Source: Acidobacteriota bacterium
GTDB lineage: Bacteria; Acidobacteriota; Terriglobia; Terriglobales; Acidobacteriaceae
Direction: 5' to 3'
DNA length: 57,577 nucleotides
NCBI GenBank assembly: GCA_018268755.1
Contig: JAFDVW010000035.1
Coordinates: 197 to 57,773 of the forward strand
Shown here: positions 37,588 through 45,576 of the stretch, in pieces
Position numbering within the stretch: position 1 is the first letter of the stretch
Layout of the letters: each line of letters opens with the position of its first letter
Notes under the pieces: model-generated
Database searches by the model: none
What the model was told of the DNA's origin: nothing
What the model saw: the letters and a program-made list of their open reading frames with translations, nothing else
Made by a program: the position numbers and the translations under genes

Positions 37588-38312
37588 GCGATTCGTATCA
37601 GGATATGGCTCCAGCCATATCGCAAAAGACGATTTCGAAGTCACGCGGCTCCAGCCGCAATGTTACTGCGCCATTCCGGCGCAGTGAACATTCCATGTGC
37701 AGCTTTCGGCATCGCTGGAGCGATGCCCTGATGCAAATCCTTCTTCTCTGCGTTTCTCAGCGCACTCTGCGGGTCCGCGATTCGTATCAGGATATGGCTT
37801 CAGCCATATCGCAGAAGGCGATTTCGAAGTCACGCGGCGCCCGCCGCAATGTTACTGCGCCGTTCCGGCGCGTGAACATTCCAAGTTACAGCTTTCGGCA
37901 TCGCTGAAGCGATGCCCTGATACAAATCCTTTCTTCCCAGCGCACTCTGCGGTTCCGCGATTCGTATCAGGATATGGCTCCAGCCATATCGCAAAAGGCG
38001 ATTTCGAAGTCACGCGGCTCCAGCCGCAATGTTACTGCGCCATTCCGGCGCAGTGAACATTCCATGTGCAGCTTTCGGCATCGCTGGAGCGATGCCCTGA
38101 TACAAATCCTCCCTCTCAGCGCACTCTGCGGGTCCGCGATTCGTATCAGGATATGGCTTCAGCCATATCGCAGAAGGCGATTTCGAAGTCACGCGGCGCC
38201 AGCTGCAATGCTACTGCGCCGCTGCGGCGCGTGAACACTCCATGTGCAGCTTTCGGCATCGCTGGAGCGATGCCCTGATACAAATCCTTCTTCTCAGTGC
38301 GCTCTGCGCCTT
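37588..38312. repeat. Four-unit higher-order tandem repeat with four hairpins per unit
   Basis: Units begin at GCGATTCGTATCAG at 37588, 37777, 37957 and 38136 (189, 180, 179 and about 177 bases). Every unit carries hairpin 1 (ATATGGCTCCAGCCATAT type), hairpin 2 (GCGGCTCCAGCCGC type), hairpin 3 (TGCGCC/GGCGCA) and hairpin 4 (GGCATCGC/GCGATGCC). Units 1 and 3 share one set of variants; units 2 and 4 share another (CTTCAG loop in hairpin 1, GGCGC in hairpin 2, CGTGAAC after hairpin 3). The array is thus a duplicated two-unit block. Reading frames across it are repeat artefacts. It fills the 37477-38350 gap between two minus-strand genes. Confidence 0.95.
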
Positions 38313-38350
38313 AAGATTCTTTTTCCTGATTTGCAGTCTGGGAAGGAAAA

Positions 38351-39376
38351 CTACTTAATCTGCACTAAATCTCTGGCTTCCGACCCCACCGCCGCGGGCG
38401 CGGGATGCTGTGCGGCGCGCCAGGAGTCGAAGATCGAAACCTGGTGCACGCAAGAGACGGTGCAATGCGGGGCGCAGGATTTCTCCGCCAGATATTCCCG
38501 GCGCAGGTCCTCGCGGGTGTACTGAGACAGCGGAATGCCCGGATAGCCGCGTTGTTGCGAGCAGTAGTGCACCAGCCCGTCTTCGCAGATGTAGAGGTAG
38601 CGCGCCCCGGCGCGGCAGCGCCAGTCGTTGGCTTTGCCCTGGGCAATATTGTCCTGGAAGGAGTTGATGCGGGTGAAGCTGCGCTTCTCCATGGACTTCA
38701 TCTCGTGGTAAATGCGGCGCTCTTCCTCGCCCAGCGGCTGCAGCTGTCCGTCGCCGTCGTGAATGATGCCGATGGTCGAGCTGAAACCCAGCTCCAGCGC
38801 GCGCTTGCCGATGACCAGCGCGTCCTGCGGATTGCTTACCCCACCACCCACCACGGAGTTGATGTTCACGTGGAAGTCAGCGTGTTCGGCGAGGACCTGC
38901 AGTTTCTTGTCGAGCACCTTCAAGCTCTTCTTCGAGACATCGTCAGGTGTGACGTTGTCGATGGAGATCTGCAGCCACTCCAGGCCGGCGCGGTTGAGGC
39001 GTTCGACCCGCTCTGGGACCAGCAGATATCCATTGGTGATCAGTCCGGCCACGATGCCGTTGTGCCGGATGCGGCGAATGACCTCGTCCAGCTCCGGATG
39101 CAGCAACGGTTCGCCGCCCGAGATGGTGACCACCGATGTACCCAGCTCGCCCAGCTTGTCCACCCGGCGGTACATCTCCTCGATCGGCACCGGCTTGGAG
39201 ACGTCGTCAAACTCGTTGCAATAGGTGCAGGCCAGGTTGCAGCGGCGCATGGGAATGATGTGCGCCAGCAAAGGGTGCTCGGTGGAGAGAAACGCCTTGG
39301 CCACCATCTTGCTGCCCCGCAAAGTGCGGTGCAGCGCGACCAGATTGCGGCGCAGTTTTTTGGCAGTCGACGGCAT
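38351..39376 (-). CDS. Radical SAM protein with a cysteine-rich C-terminus
   Basis: A 341-residue cytoplasmic enzyme. The S-adenosylmethionine iron-sulfur motif CxxxCxxC is in RRCNLACTYCNEF (about residue 46). GGEP (VVTISGGEPLLHPELDE) and the strand LQISIDNV support the radical SAM barrel. The C-terminal part has cysteines in DWRCRAG, YICEDG, HYCSQQ and CAPHCTVSC, a SPASM-like layout for extra clusters. Such enzymes often modify peptides or act in cofactor assembly; no precursor peptide gene is evident nearby. The function is unknown. Confidence 0.85.
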   Translation of the reverse strand: MPSTAKKLRRNLVALHRTLRGSKMVAKAFLSTEHPLLAHIIPMRRCNLACTYCNEFDDVSKPVPIEEMYRRVDKLGELGTSVVTISGGEPLLHPELDEVIRRIRHNGIVAGLITNGYLLVPERVERLNRAGLEWLQISIDNVTPDDVSKKSLKVLDKKLQVLAEHADFHVNINSVVGGGVSNPQDALVIGKRALELGFSSTIGIIHDGDGQLQPLGEEERRIYHEMKSMEKRSFTRINSFQDNIAQGKANDWRCRAGARYLYICEDGLVHYCSQQRGYPGIPLSQYTREDLRREYLAEKSCAPHCTVSCVHQVSIFDSWRAAQHPAPAAVGSEARDLVQIK

Positions 39377-39489
39377 GGGAAGTCAGTGTCCTTATTAAAC
39401 CATGAATGCACTGTAAGTGCATGGTTTGCAACAGCGTTTGGTGGAAATCCACAGGCGAGCGGGGAGGATTGCGGGGCGAAAGAACCCCC

Positions 39490-39876
39490 CTAAGAGACCG
39501 CTACATGGCCGCCGCGCTGCAGGCTGCGGAGGGCCGCGGCCTGGAATTCTTCCTGCACCAGGACATAGTCGGTGTCGAAGGTGGAAATGGCAAAGATGGG
39601 GACGCCGTCCTCCGCCAGGAGGTCGAGAAAAGACGCCAGGATACCGGTCTCGGAGAAGGCGAAAGGGCCCTCCAGTTTGAAGCATACCCAGCTGCCCGAG
39701 GCTTTCACCTCGGGCGGAACATTTTCCCGAGGACAGACGATGGAGAGCTCATCCGCGTTGCGCGTGACCGAGAAGAAGGTTTTTGCATCAGCCCAGGCAG
39801 GGAGGAGCGCATCCGCCGCCAGGCGGCAAACTGTATAGCGGCCGGGGAGTTCCCGGAAACGGAGAGGCTTCGGCAT
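39490..39876 (-). CDS. ACT domain protein (CASTOR/DUF-type tandem ACT)
   Basis: A 128-residue protein with an N-terminal half (FRELPGRYTVCRLAADALLP ... FFSVTRNADELSIVC) and a C-terminal ACT fold (FAFSETGILASFLDLLAEDG, then IFAISTFDTDYVLV). This layout matches the small ACT proteins related to aspartate kinase regulatory domains, which bind amino acids. It lacks any catalytic domain, so it may be a stand-alone sensor. It is upstream of the radical SAM gene on the same strand, 113 bases away. Confidence 0.75.
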   Translation of the reverse strand: MPKPLRFRELPGRYTVCRLAADALLPAWADAKTFFSVTRNADELSIVCPRENVPPEVKASGSWVCFKLEGPFAFSETGILASFLDLLAEDGVPIFAISTFDTDYVLVQEEFQAAALRSLQRGGHVAVS

Positions 39877-39894
39877 AGTGTGATCTTACGGTAA

Positions 39895-40330
39895 GGGTAG
39901 AGCAGGCCTTTCAGGCCTGCAATGAGCGCGCATGCTGCACTTGTCATCCTGAGGATGGGAAGTCCTGCGCTGGCGCAGGACTTCCCACGAAGGACCCATG
40001 CATTGCAACATTGTTATTCCTGAGTTTGTCTTTTCTGCGCGGGGAGCCGCCGAGCGCGGCTGTCCCTACACCATGACTTTCTCTGCGACAATTTTACTCT
40101 GTGCTCTCTGCGCCGCTCTGCGTTTTTAAGATCTTTCCCATGAACTCTGAGGGTGGAGCAGGCCTTTCAGGCCTGCAAATTTGCATTGCCTGCAGGCGCT
40201 ACGCGCGTCAGCGCTAACGCGCGGATATCTTCTCCTCGCTCCCACCGCAGGGCCGAGGCCCTGCTCCACCCAAACCGCCGGGGCCTGCCCTGAGCATCGT
40301 CGAAGGGGCGCCTGTCCGTACACAATCATT
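39895..40330. repeat. Repeat cluster in the gap between the racemase and ACT genes
   Basis: The 483-base gap holds a half element GAGCAGGCCTTTCAGGCCTG (39895-39922), then a deleted GTCATCCTGAG element with hairpin GTCCTGCG/CGCAGGAC (39942-39996). A CTCTGCG...TTAAGATCTTT fragment (about 40085-40135) follows. A complete 121-bp paired element (40151-40271) begins GGGTGGAGCAGG and ends CCTGCTCCACCC. No gene is supported. Confidence 0.75.
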
Positions 40331-40359
40331 TTCCCCGCGCCCTCTGCATTTTCAGGCTT

Positions 40360-41052
40360 TCATTCCTCCACCGCTTTCCGCAACGCAGCCCTTGCCAGCA
40401 GCCGCGTTGAATCCAGAGGCGGCAAAGGCGAGGTCTCCGCGGTCACCAGCAGGGGAATTTCGGTGCAGCCCAAGACCACGGCGTCGCAGCCTTCGTCCCC
40501 CAGGGCGCGGATCACCTCGCGGAAATAGGCCAGCGACCGCGGCAGGAATTCTCCGTGCACCAGTTCGTCGAAGATGATCTGATTGATCTTTTCGCGCTCC
40601 TTGGCGCCGGGAATACGGTAATCCAGGTCCGCCGCCCGCAACGCATCGGGATACACCGGCCCTTCCATCAGGTAGCGCGTGCCCAGCACGGCCAGCCGTT
40701 TATGCCCTCGTTGCTTGGCTTCCTTCGCGACTTCGCGCGCAATGTGCAGCCAGGGCCGCGGCGAGCGGTGTTCCACCAGATCAAAGGCCTGATGAATGGT
40801 GTTATCGGGGCAGATCAGAAAATCCGCCCCCGCCCGCGCCAGCTTTTCCGCGGAGGACATCATCAGCTCGGCCACGCCCGCCCAGTCGTTGGCTTCAATG
40901 AACTTCATGTACTGGGCGAGAGAGTGGGTGTGCAGGGAGACCTCCGGATGGTTGTGCCTCCCCATGCGTTCGGCGCCTTCCAGACAAATAGTGCGATAGC
41001 AGAGCGCGGCGCCTTCCGCGCTGCACGCCACAATCCCGATATGCTGCGTCAT
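40360..41052 (-). CDS. Aspartate/glutamate racemase family protein with one catalytic Cys replaced
   Basis: A 230-residue protein of the Asp/Glu racemase superfamily. The second catalytic cysteine is present in VVLGCTEIPLLV. The first, normally PCNT, reads ICPDNTIHQ, so aspartate occupies the usual cysteine position and a cysteine lies two residues earlier. Family members with a single Cys are known (E. coli YgeA has Thr there) and can favour one stereoisomer. Activity here is therefore probable but altered. It starts 20 bases after the amidohydrolase stop, so the two are likely co-transcribed. Confidence 0.85.
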   Translation of the reverse strand: MTQHIGIVACSAEGAALCYRTICLEGAERMGRHNHPEVSLHTHSLAQYMKFIEANDWAGVAELMMSSAEKLARAGADFLICPDNTIHQAFDLVEHRSPRPWLHIAREVAKEAKQRGHKRLAVLGTRYLMEGPVYPDALRAADLDYRIPGAKEREKINQIIFDELVHGEFLPRSLAYFREVIRALGDEGCDAVVLGCTEIPLLVTAETSPLPPLDSTRLLARAALRKAVEE

Positions 41053-41072
41053 CTCAGTTCCCGATAGGCGGG

Positions 41073-42494
41073 TTATTGCGATTTGGCCAGTTCCCCCACC
41101 TGAGCCAGTATTTTATCGAGATCGGCGCGAGAATAATATTTGCCGCCGTCGACGACCGCAAAAATTCTGCGGGTGTTGCGAATGTCTTCCAGGGGATTGG
41201 CGTCCAGAAGCACCAGGTCCGCGGCCCGTCCCACTTCGATCGCGCCATACTCCTCCTGTTTGCCCAGGAATTTGGCCGGTTGGAGAGTGGCCGCTTGCAG
41301 CGCTTCCAGGGGAGTGAAGCCGCTCTTGACCAGCCACTCCAGTTCATCATGCAGGCTGAAGCCGGGATATACGTAGGGGTCCGGGCCGTCGGTGCCGGCG
41401 AGAATGGGGACCCGGGCCTCGTGCAGGTCATGGATGAGCTGCACATCGCGTGCGGCTTCGGCTTTCTCCAGTTGCGACGTGGCGGAGGATTTTTCCCGGG
41501 CGGCGGCTTTCTTCCACTGCTCACGCACCGAGGCAGGCACGTAGTTTAGGCGGGGATCGTCGGCCAGGTGGGGGTCCTCCAGGTTCGCGTTGGTCTGGGT
41601 CCAGATGAAGGTCGGCGTCTGCCAGGTATCGTTCTTCACGAATGTCGCAAACACCCGGGCGGCCTTGGCGGTGTCGTAACTACGCAGCATCTGCGCTCCC
41701 AGCGAAGTGTAGGCGGCGTAGTCGCGCTGGGCGGCGGCCTCCAGTCGCTTGCCGCGGAGCTCCGCTTCCTGCGAAGAGCAGGCCAGCAGAATTCCACTGA
41801 GATGTTCGATGCTGCGCTGCCCGGCATCCGAGGCCTCGACTGCGCTGACGCTGAACGGTACATGTCCCACGAAAGAGATCTTCTGTTTGCGGCTTTCTTC
41901 CGCCAGGGCGAAGTAGGACTCGCGCGGAGCATTCAGGAGTTTCAGGAAGTCCACGCCCTCGTTCTTGAGCGCGTCCACCGCTCCTCGGGCATCCTCCGGC
42001 GTATTCACGGGAATGGTTTCCGCATCGCCTTTGCCCGTCGAAAGAAAGGGACCGGCCATCACGAGGTGCGGTCCCAGCACCGTGCCTTGTTGGATGTGCT
42101 CACGCCTTTGCCGCAGCAGCCGGGGATCGCCACCCATGTCGCGAATGCCCGTAACGCCGTTTGCAAGGTAGAGGGGATAGAGGATGTTCTCGTCCCAGGC
42201 GGCCCCGGCGAAGGCGCTGTGCACGTGCATGTCCCACAGCCCGGGGATCAGATATTTCCCGGCGGCGTTCAGCACGGTAATGCCGGGGCCGGGAGCGACC
42301 AGCGCGATTTTGCCGACGCCATCGATGAGCCCATTCTTCACCACCACGGTGACATTGGGCACCAGCGCGCCCGCCCGTACGTCCACCAGGTGGACGTTCG
42401 TGAGCACCAGCGTGGTTGGCGATGGCTTGGGCGGCGTTTCCGCAAAAAGAAGTGCGGCCGCCAGAAGGAGCCATGCCGGCAGGTGGACCTTCAT
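41073..42494 (-). CDS. Exported amidohydrolase (imidazolonepropionase-like)
   Basis: A 473-residue metal hydrolase. The signal peptide is MKVHLPAWLLLAAALLFAE. The first metal pair is in LWDMHVHSAFAG, later ligands are in FVGHVPFSVSA and SIEHLSG, and the catalytic Asp is in AGTDGPDPYVYPG. A composite beta-sandwich is formed by the N- and C-terminal parts (ending VGRAADLVLLDANP). Relatives act on cyclic amides and dipeptides (prolidase-like). ATG 42494 follows a GGGAGG ribosome site. It lies 31 bases downstream of the adenosine deaminase gene and 20 bases before the racemase gene. Confidence 0.88.
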   Translation of the reverse strand: MKVHLPAWLLLAAALLFAETPPKPSPTTLVLTNVHLVDVRAGALVPNVTVVVKNGLIDGVGKIALVAPGPGITVLNAAGKYLIPGLWDMHVHSAFAGAAWDENILYPLYLANGVTGIRDMGGDPRLLRQRREHIQQGTVLGPHLVMAGPFLSTGKGDAETIPVNTPEDARGAVDALKNEGVDFLKLLNAPRESYFALAEESRKQKISFVGHVPFSVSAVEASDAGQRSIEHLSGILLACSSQEAELRGKRLEAAAQRDYAAYTSLGAQMLRSYDTAKAARVFATFVKNDTWQTPTFIWTQTNANLEDPHLADDPRLNYVPASVREQWKKAAAREKSSATSQLEKAEAARDVQLIHDLHEARVPILAGTDGPDPYVYPGFSLHDELEWLVKSGFTPLEALQAATLQPAKFLGKQEEYGAIEVGRAADLVLLDANPLEDIRNTRRIFAVVDGGKYYSRADLDKILAQVGELAKSQ

Positions 42495-42525
42495 CGTCCC
42501 GCCTCCCCAGGAAGTACGGCCTAGC

Positions 42526-43545
42526 CTAAGAGCGGGCGGCGGCAGCGTCAAACAAATTCAGAAAGAGAAGCTTCTTTTCCGCGGGAAGGAATGAGGCCTC
42601 GAAAGAATTGCGGGCAAACTCGCGCAGATGGTCATCAGTAAATTGGAAATTTTCCTGCGCCAGCTGGTATTCACGCATCAGGGAGGTACGAAACATGGCG
42701 GGATCGTCAGTGTTGAGCGTGAGCATCAACCCCTGGTCAAAATACTCGCGCACGGGATGCGCCGCCAACGAAGCGCAACAACCCGTACGCAAATTGCTGG
42801 TCAGGCAGATTTCCACCGGCACTTGGCGCTGCGCCAGTTCCTCGATCAGCTCCGGGTCCTGGGCCGCCGTGAGGCCGTGACCGATGCGTTCCGCCCGCAG
42901 ATTCAGCGCGCCCCAAATTGACTCCGGGCCGGCGCTCTCTCCGGCATGGGCCGTCAGGTGCAGGCCGTGGTCGGCGGCGTAGGCGTAGGCGTCGCGAAAC
43001 AGCTCCGGCGGGGCCTTGAGTTCGTCGCCGCCAATGCCGATGCCGATCACGTTGCGCTCCTGGTAACGCACGGCCAGTTCAAAAACGTCCCTGGCCGCGC
43101 CTGGACCGAATTGCCGTACCGCGTCGAAGATCCAGAGCAGCGAGACGCCAAAGTCCTTTTCGCCGCGGATGCGTCCCCGCTCCAGCCCCTCAAAGATGGC
43201 GTCGAAGTCCTGCCGCCGCCACAGGCAGACGCCCACCGAGACATAAACCTCGGCGTGCAACACTCTTTGCCCCTTCAGTTTCTCCATCAGGCGGTAGGTG
43301 ATGAGTTCGTAGTCGTCGGGGCCTTGCAGATCTTCCGTCACCGCCTTAAATGCCATGAGAAAGCCGGGGAAGTCCTGATACTGATAGAGCTGTTCGATGT
43401 CGGTGAGCGCGCTGGTCTTTCCGTGGCGCTGGCGCAGCTCGTGCAGCGTGGCCGGATCGATCGCGCCCTCGAGATGCAGATGCAATTCCGCCTTGGGCAG
43501 CATGAGCAGGAACGAATTCGGACGGGCCGGTTCCGCGAGGGCCAT
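42526..43545 (-). CDS. add: Adenosine deaminase family protein
   Basis: A 339-residue zinc-dependent purine deaminase. Motifs in order are PKAELHLHLEGAIDP (two zinc histidines), HLTAHAGESAGPESIWGAL (zinc His and catalytic Glu), ERIGHGLTAAQDP, EICLTSNLRTG and LTLNTDDPAMF (zinc and general-base aspartates). The family includes adenosine and adenine deaminases plus other purine-like deaminases, and the sequence alone does not fix the substrate. It heads a compact group with the amidohydrolase and racemase genes, 31 bases before the former. Confidence 0.92.
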   Translation of the reverse strand: MALAEPARPNSFLLMLPKAELHLHLEGAIDPATLHELRQRHGKTSALTDIEQLYQYQDFPGFLMAFKAVTEDLQGPDDYELITYRLMEKLKGQRVLHAEVYVSVGVCLWRRQDFDAIFEGLERGRIRGEKDFGVSLLWIFDAVRQFGPGAARDVFELAVRYQERNVIGIGIGGDELKAPPELFRDAYAYAADHGLHLTAHAGESAGPESIWGALNLRAERIGHGLTAAQDPELIEELAQRQVPVEICLTSNLRTGCCASLAAHPVREYFDQGLMLTLNTDDPAMFRTSLMREYQLAQENFQFTDDHLREFARNSFEASFLPAEKKLLFLNLFDAAAARS

Positions 43546-43591
43546 GAGGCGATATTAAACGATTCCGCCCTGGATGTGGGTGGGTGGCTGT

Positions 43592-43640
43592 GTAGGCGCG
43601 GGCCCTTCGACCCCGCTCAGGGCAGGCTGCCCGCGCCCAC
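43592..43640. repeat. GC-rich hairpin between adenosine deaminase and permease genes
   Basis: GTAGGCGCGGGC and GCCCGCGCCCAC form a stem around CCTTCGACCCCGCTCAGGGC, another composite of REP and a CTTCGAC...CTCAG fragment. Confidence 0.6.
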
Positions 43641-43660
43641 TCAATATCCCTACTGCATTC

Positions 43661-45220
43661 TTACTTCTGTTTGGCGAACTCGCTGTGCCGCCGGCTGTAG
43701 AAGATGTAGATCAACAGTCCCAGCCCCAGCCAGACAAAAAAGCGCAGCCAGGTGATGACCGTCAATCCGGTCATCAGGCCCACACAAAAGACGATCGAGA
43801 TCAGCGGAAACCACGGCACCAAGGGTACCTTGAAAGTCCGGGGACGATCGGGCTGCGTGCGGCGCAGGAAGATCACGCCCAGCGATACCAGGGCGAATGC
43901 GAACAGAGTACCGATGTTCGACAAATCGGCGGCGTCGCCGATGTCCACCAGCCCGGCCGGAATGCCCACCGCGAAGCAGGCAATCCAGGTGGACCAGATC
44001 GGCGTCTTGTACTTGGGATGCACCGCGGAAAAGAGTTTGGGCAACAGTCCGTCCCGCGACATGGCGTACCAGATGCGCGCCTGGCCATATTGAAAGACCA
44101 ACAGCGACGAAATCATGCCGGTGAGCGCTCCGACCACAATGACCGTGCGCGAGAAGGGATGCGCGCCCAGCTGCTCAAGCGCGTAGGCGACCGGCGCTTC
44201 GGCGGCGCGTCCGGAACCGAACGCGGTGTATTTCATCATGCCGAGCAGCACAATGGCCACGCCCACGTAGAGCAACGTGCAGATGATCAGTGAAGCAATG
44301 ATGCCGAAGGGCAAATCGCGCTGCGGGGTCTTGCACTCCTCCGCCGCCGTGGAGACGGAATCGAACCCGATGTAGGTAAAGAAAACGATGGCGCCGCCCG
44401 TCACAATGCCGGCAAATCCGGAAGGCGCGAACGGACTCCAGTTGGAGGGACGCACCAGCATGCCGCCCACCACCAGGAAGATGAGGATGGCCCCGATTTT
44501 CACCATCACCATGATGTTGTTGGCCCCGGCCGACTCTTTGACGCCGCGCACCAGCAGCAGCGTAAGAATGAAGACGATGAGGAAGCCGGGCACGTTGAAG
44601 TAGGCGCCCGTCCAATGTCCCTGGGCATAGACCGGACTGGCCCAATGGTCGGGCAAGACCAGGCCAAAAGCCGCCAGCTGGGCTTTGGCATAGCCGCTAA
44701 AGCCGACCGCCACCGCCACATTGCTGACTACGTATTCCAGAATCAGGTCCCAGCCGATGATCCAGGCGAAGATTTCGCCCAGCGTGGCGTAAGAGTAGGT
44801 GTAGGCGCTGCCCGCGATGGGGATCATCGAGGCCAGCTCCGCATAGCACAACCCCGCGAAGCTGCAGGCCACGGCCACCAGCAGGAACGAAATGGCGATC
44901 GACGGCCCGGCGGGCGGCCGGCCATGCATCAGCGCCCCCGAGATGCTGCCACTGTGCAGCAGGTTGAGAAACATGTCCAGCACCTGCGCGTGCAGCAGAG
45001 ACGGCGCTTCAAAATGCTCGCCGGCGGCGGCCGTGCCGGTGAGAACGAAGATGCCGGAGCCGATGATGGCGCCGATACCCAGCGCGGTCAGCGACCAGGG
45101 ACCGAGGGTCTTCTTTAATCGTCGCGTGGGGTCTTCGGAGTCGGCAATCAGCTTATCGATCGATTTACAACTGAGTGCCTGGCTGGTCCGGGCTGCTTTG
45201 GAATTCGTCGGGTTTGCCAC
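43661..45220 (-). CDS. APC superfamily amino acid permease
   Basis: A 519-residue membrane transporter with 12-14 predicted helices. The first helix carries the substrate-backbone motif IGAIIGSGIFVLTG (about residue 53). Helices around IPIAGSAYTYSYATLGEIFA and FFTYIGFDSVSTAAEECK are typical of the cationic amino acid (CAT/YfnA-like) branch. The external loop after helix 1 is longer than usual (HFEAPSLLHAQVLDMFLNLL). It probably imports amino acids by proton symport; specificity is unknown. It lies upstream of the purine/peptide hydrolase genes on the same strand. Confidence 0.92.
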   Translation of the reverse strand: MANPTNSKAARTSQALSCKSIDKLIADSEDPTRRLKKTLGPWSLTALGIGAIIGSGIFVLTGTAAAGEHFEAPSLLHAQVLDMFLNLLHSGSISGALMHGRPPAGPSIAISFLLVAVACSFAGLCYAELASMIPIAGSAYTYSYATLGEIFAWIIGWDLILEYVVSNVAVAVGFSGYAKAQLAAFGLVLPDHWASPVYAQGHWTGAYFNVPGFLIVFILTLLLVRGVKESAGANNIMVMVKIGAILIFLVVGGMLVRPSNWSPFAPSGFAGIVTGGAIVFFTYIGFDSVSTAAEECKTPQRDLPFGIIASLIICTLLYVGVAIVLLGMMKYTAFGSGRAAEAPVAYALEQLGAHPFSRTVIVVGALTGMISSLLVFQYGQARIWYAMSRDGLLPKLFSAVHPKYKTPIWSTWIACFAVGIPAGLVDIGDAADLSNIGTLFAFALVSLGVIFLRRTQPDRPRTFKVPLVPWFPLISIVFCVGLMTGLTVITWLRFFVWLGLGLLIYIFYSRRHSEFAKQK

Positions 45221-45265
45221 GAGTATGGGAGCTCCTGGTCAGGCCGCGAGGCCGGATAAACGACG

Positions 45266-45291
45266 AAGGCACGGGACGCATCCCGTGCCTT
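45266..45291. terminator. Hairpin with a T-rich flank between the small basic gene and the permease gene
   Basis: An 11-bp stem AAGGCACGGGA/TCCCGTGCCTT closes loop CGCA. It is followed on the plus strand by CCTTATTTTCTTCT and on the minus strand by CGTCGTTTATC. It sits directly after the 53-residue gene and is its likely terminator. Confidence 0.6.
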
Positions 45292-45303
45292 CCTTATTTT
45301 CTT

Positions 45304-45465
45304 CTACCGCTTGGACTGGCCGCGTACCAGCTTCTTCACTTTGCGCTTCTTGGAGCCGCGGGCATAATCCCGGGGTTTCTTCGGCTTCTCAACCGAGGTC
45401 TTCTTGCGCGCGCTACGCTTGGCTTTCTTGCGGTCATCTTTGCTGAGCTTTTTTGTGTTTGCCAT
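45304..45465 (-). CDS. 53-residue strongly basic protein of unknown function
   Basis: A complete short frame, ATG at 45465 and TAG at 45304-45306. It begins MANTKKLSKDDRKKAKRSAR and ends KKLVRGQSKR. It has 17 lysines and 8 arginines against 4 acidic residues, and no hydrophobic stretch, so it should bind nucleic acid or the ribosome. The layout (lysine-rich, KPKKPRDYARGSKKRK centre) recalls ribosome-associated or nucleoid peptides, but I cannot place it in a family. AGAGGA lies upstream of the ATG. It is between pcrA and the permease on the same strand and is followed by a hairpin. Clean start, stop and terminator favour a real gene. Confidence 0.65.
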   Translation of the reverse strand: MANTKKLSKDDRKKAKRSARKKTSVEKPKKPRDYARGSKKRKVKKLVRGQSKR

Positions 45466-45576
45466 GAATGCAGTTACGTCCTCTTCTGTCGTTTGGAATG
45501 TGCCGGAGCATGCGTCCGGTTTCTTTCGCCCCTGGGGGCGGAGATGCTTTGCTTATCGGTCCACGGCCAGGCTAGG

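Noticed and set aside
37588..38312. CRISPR array
   Set aside because: Units are 177-189 bp of near-identical sequence without unique spacers, and no cas genes are in the window. The 36319-36632 array is rejected for the same reason.
37605..38525. Several frames of 86-119 residues with repeated peptide MAPAISQKAISKSRG
   Set aside because: They are translations of the tandem hairpin array; they change frame between units and have no start signals.
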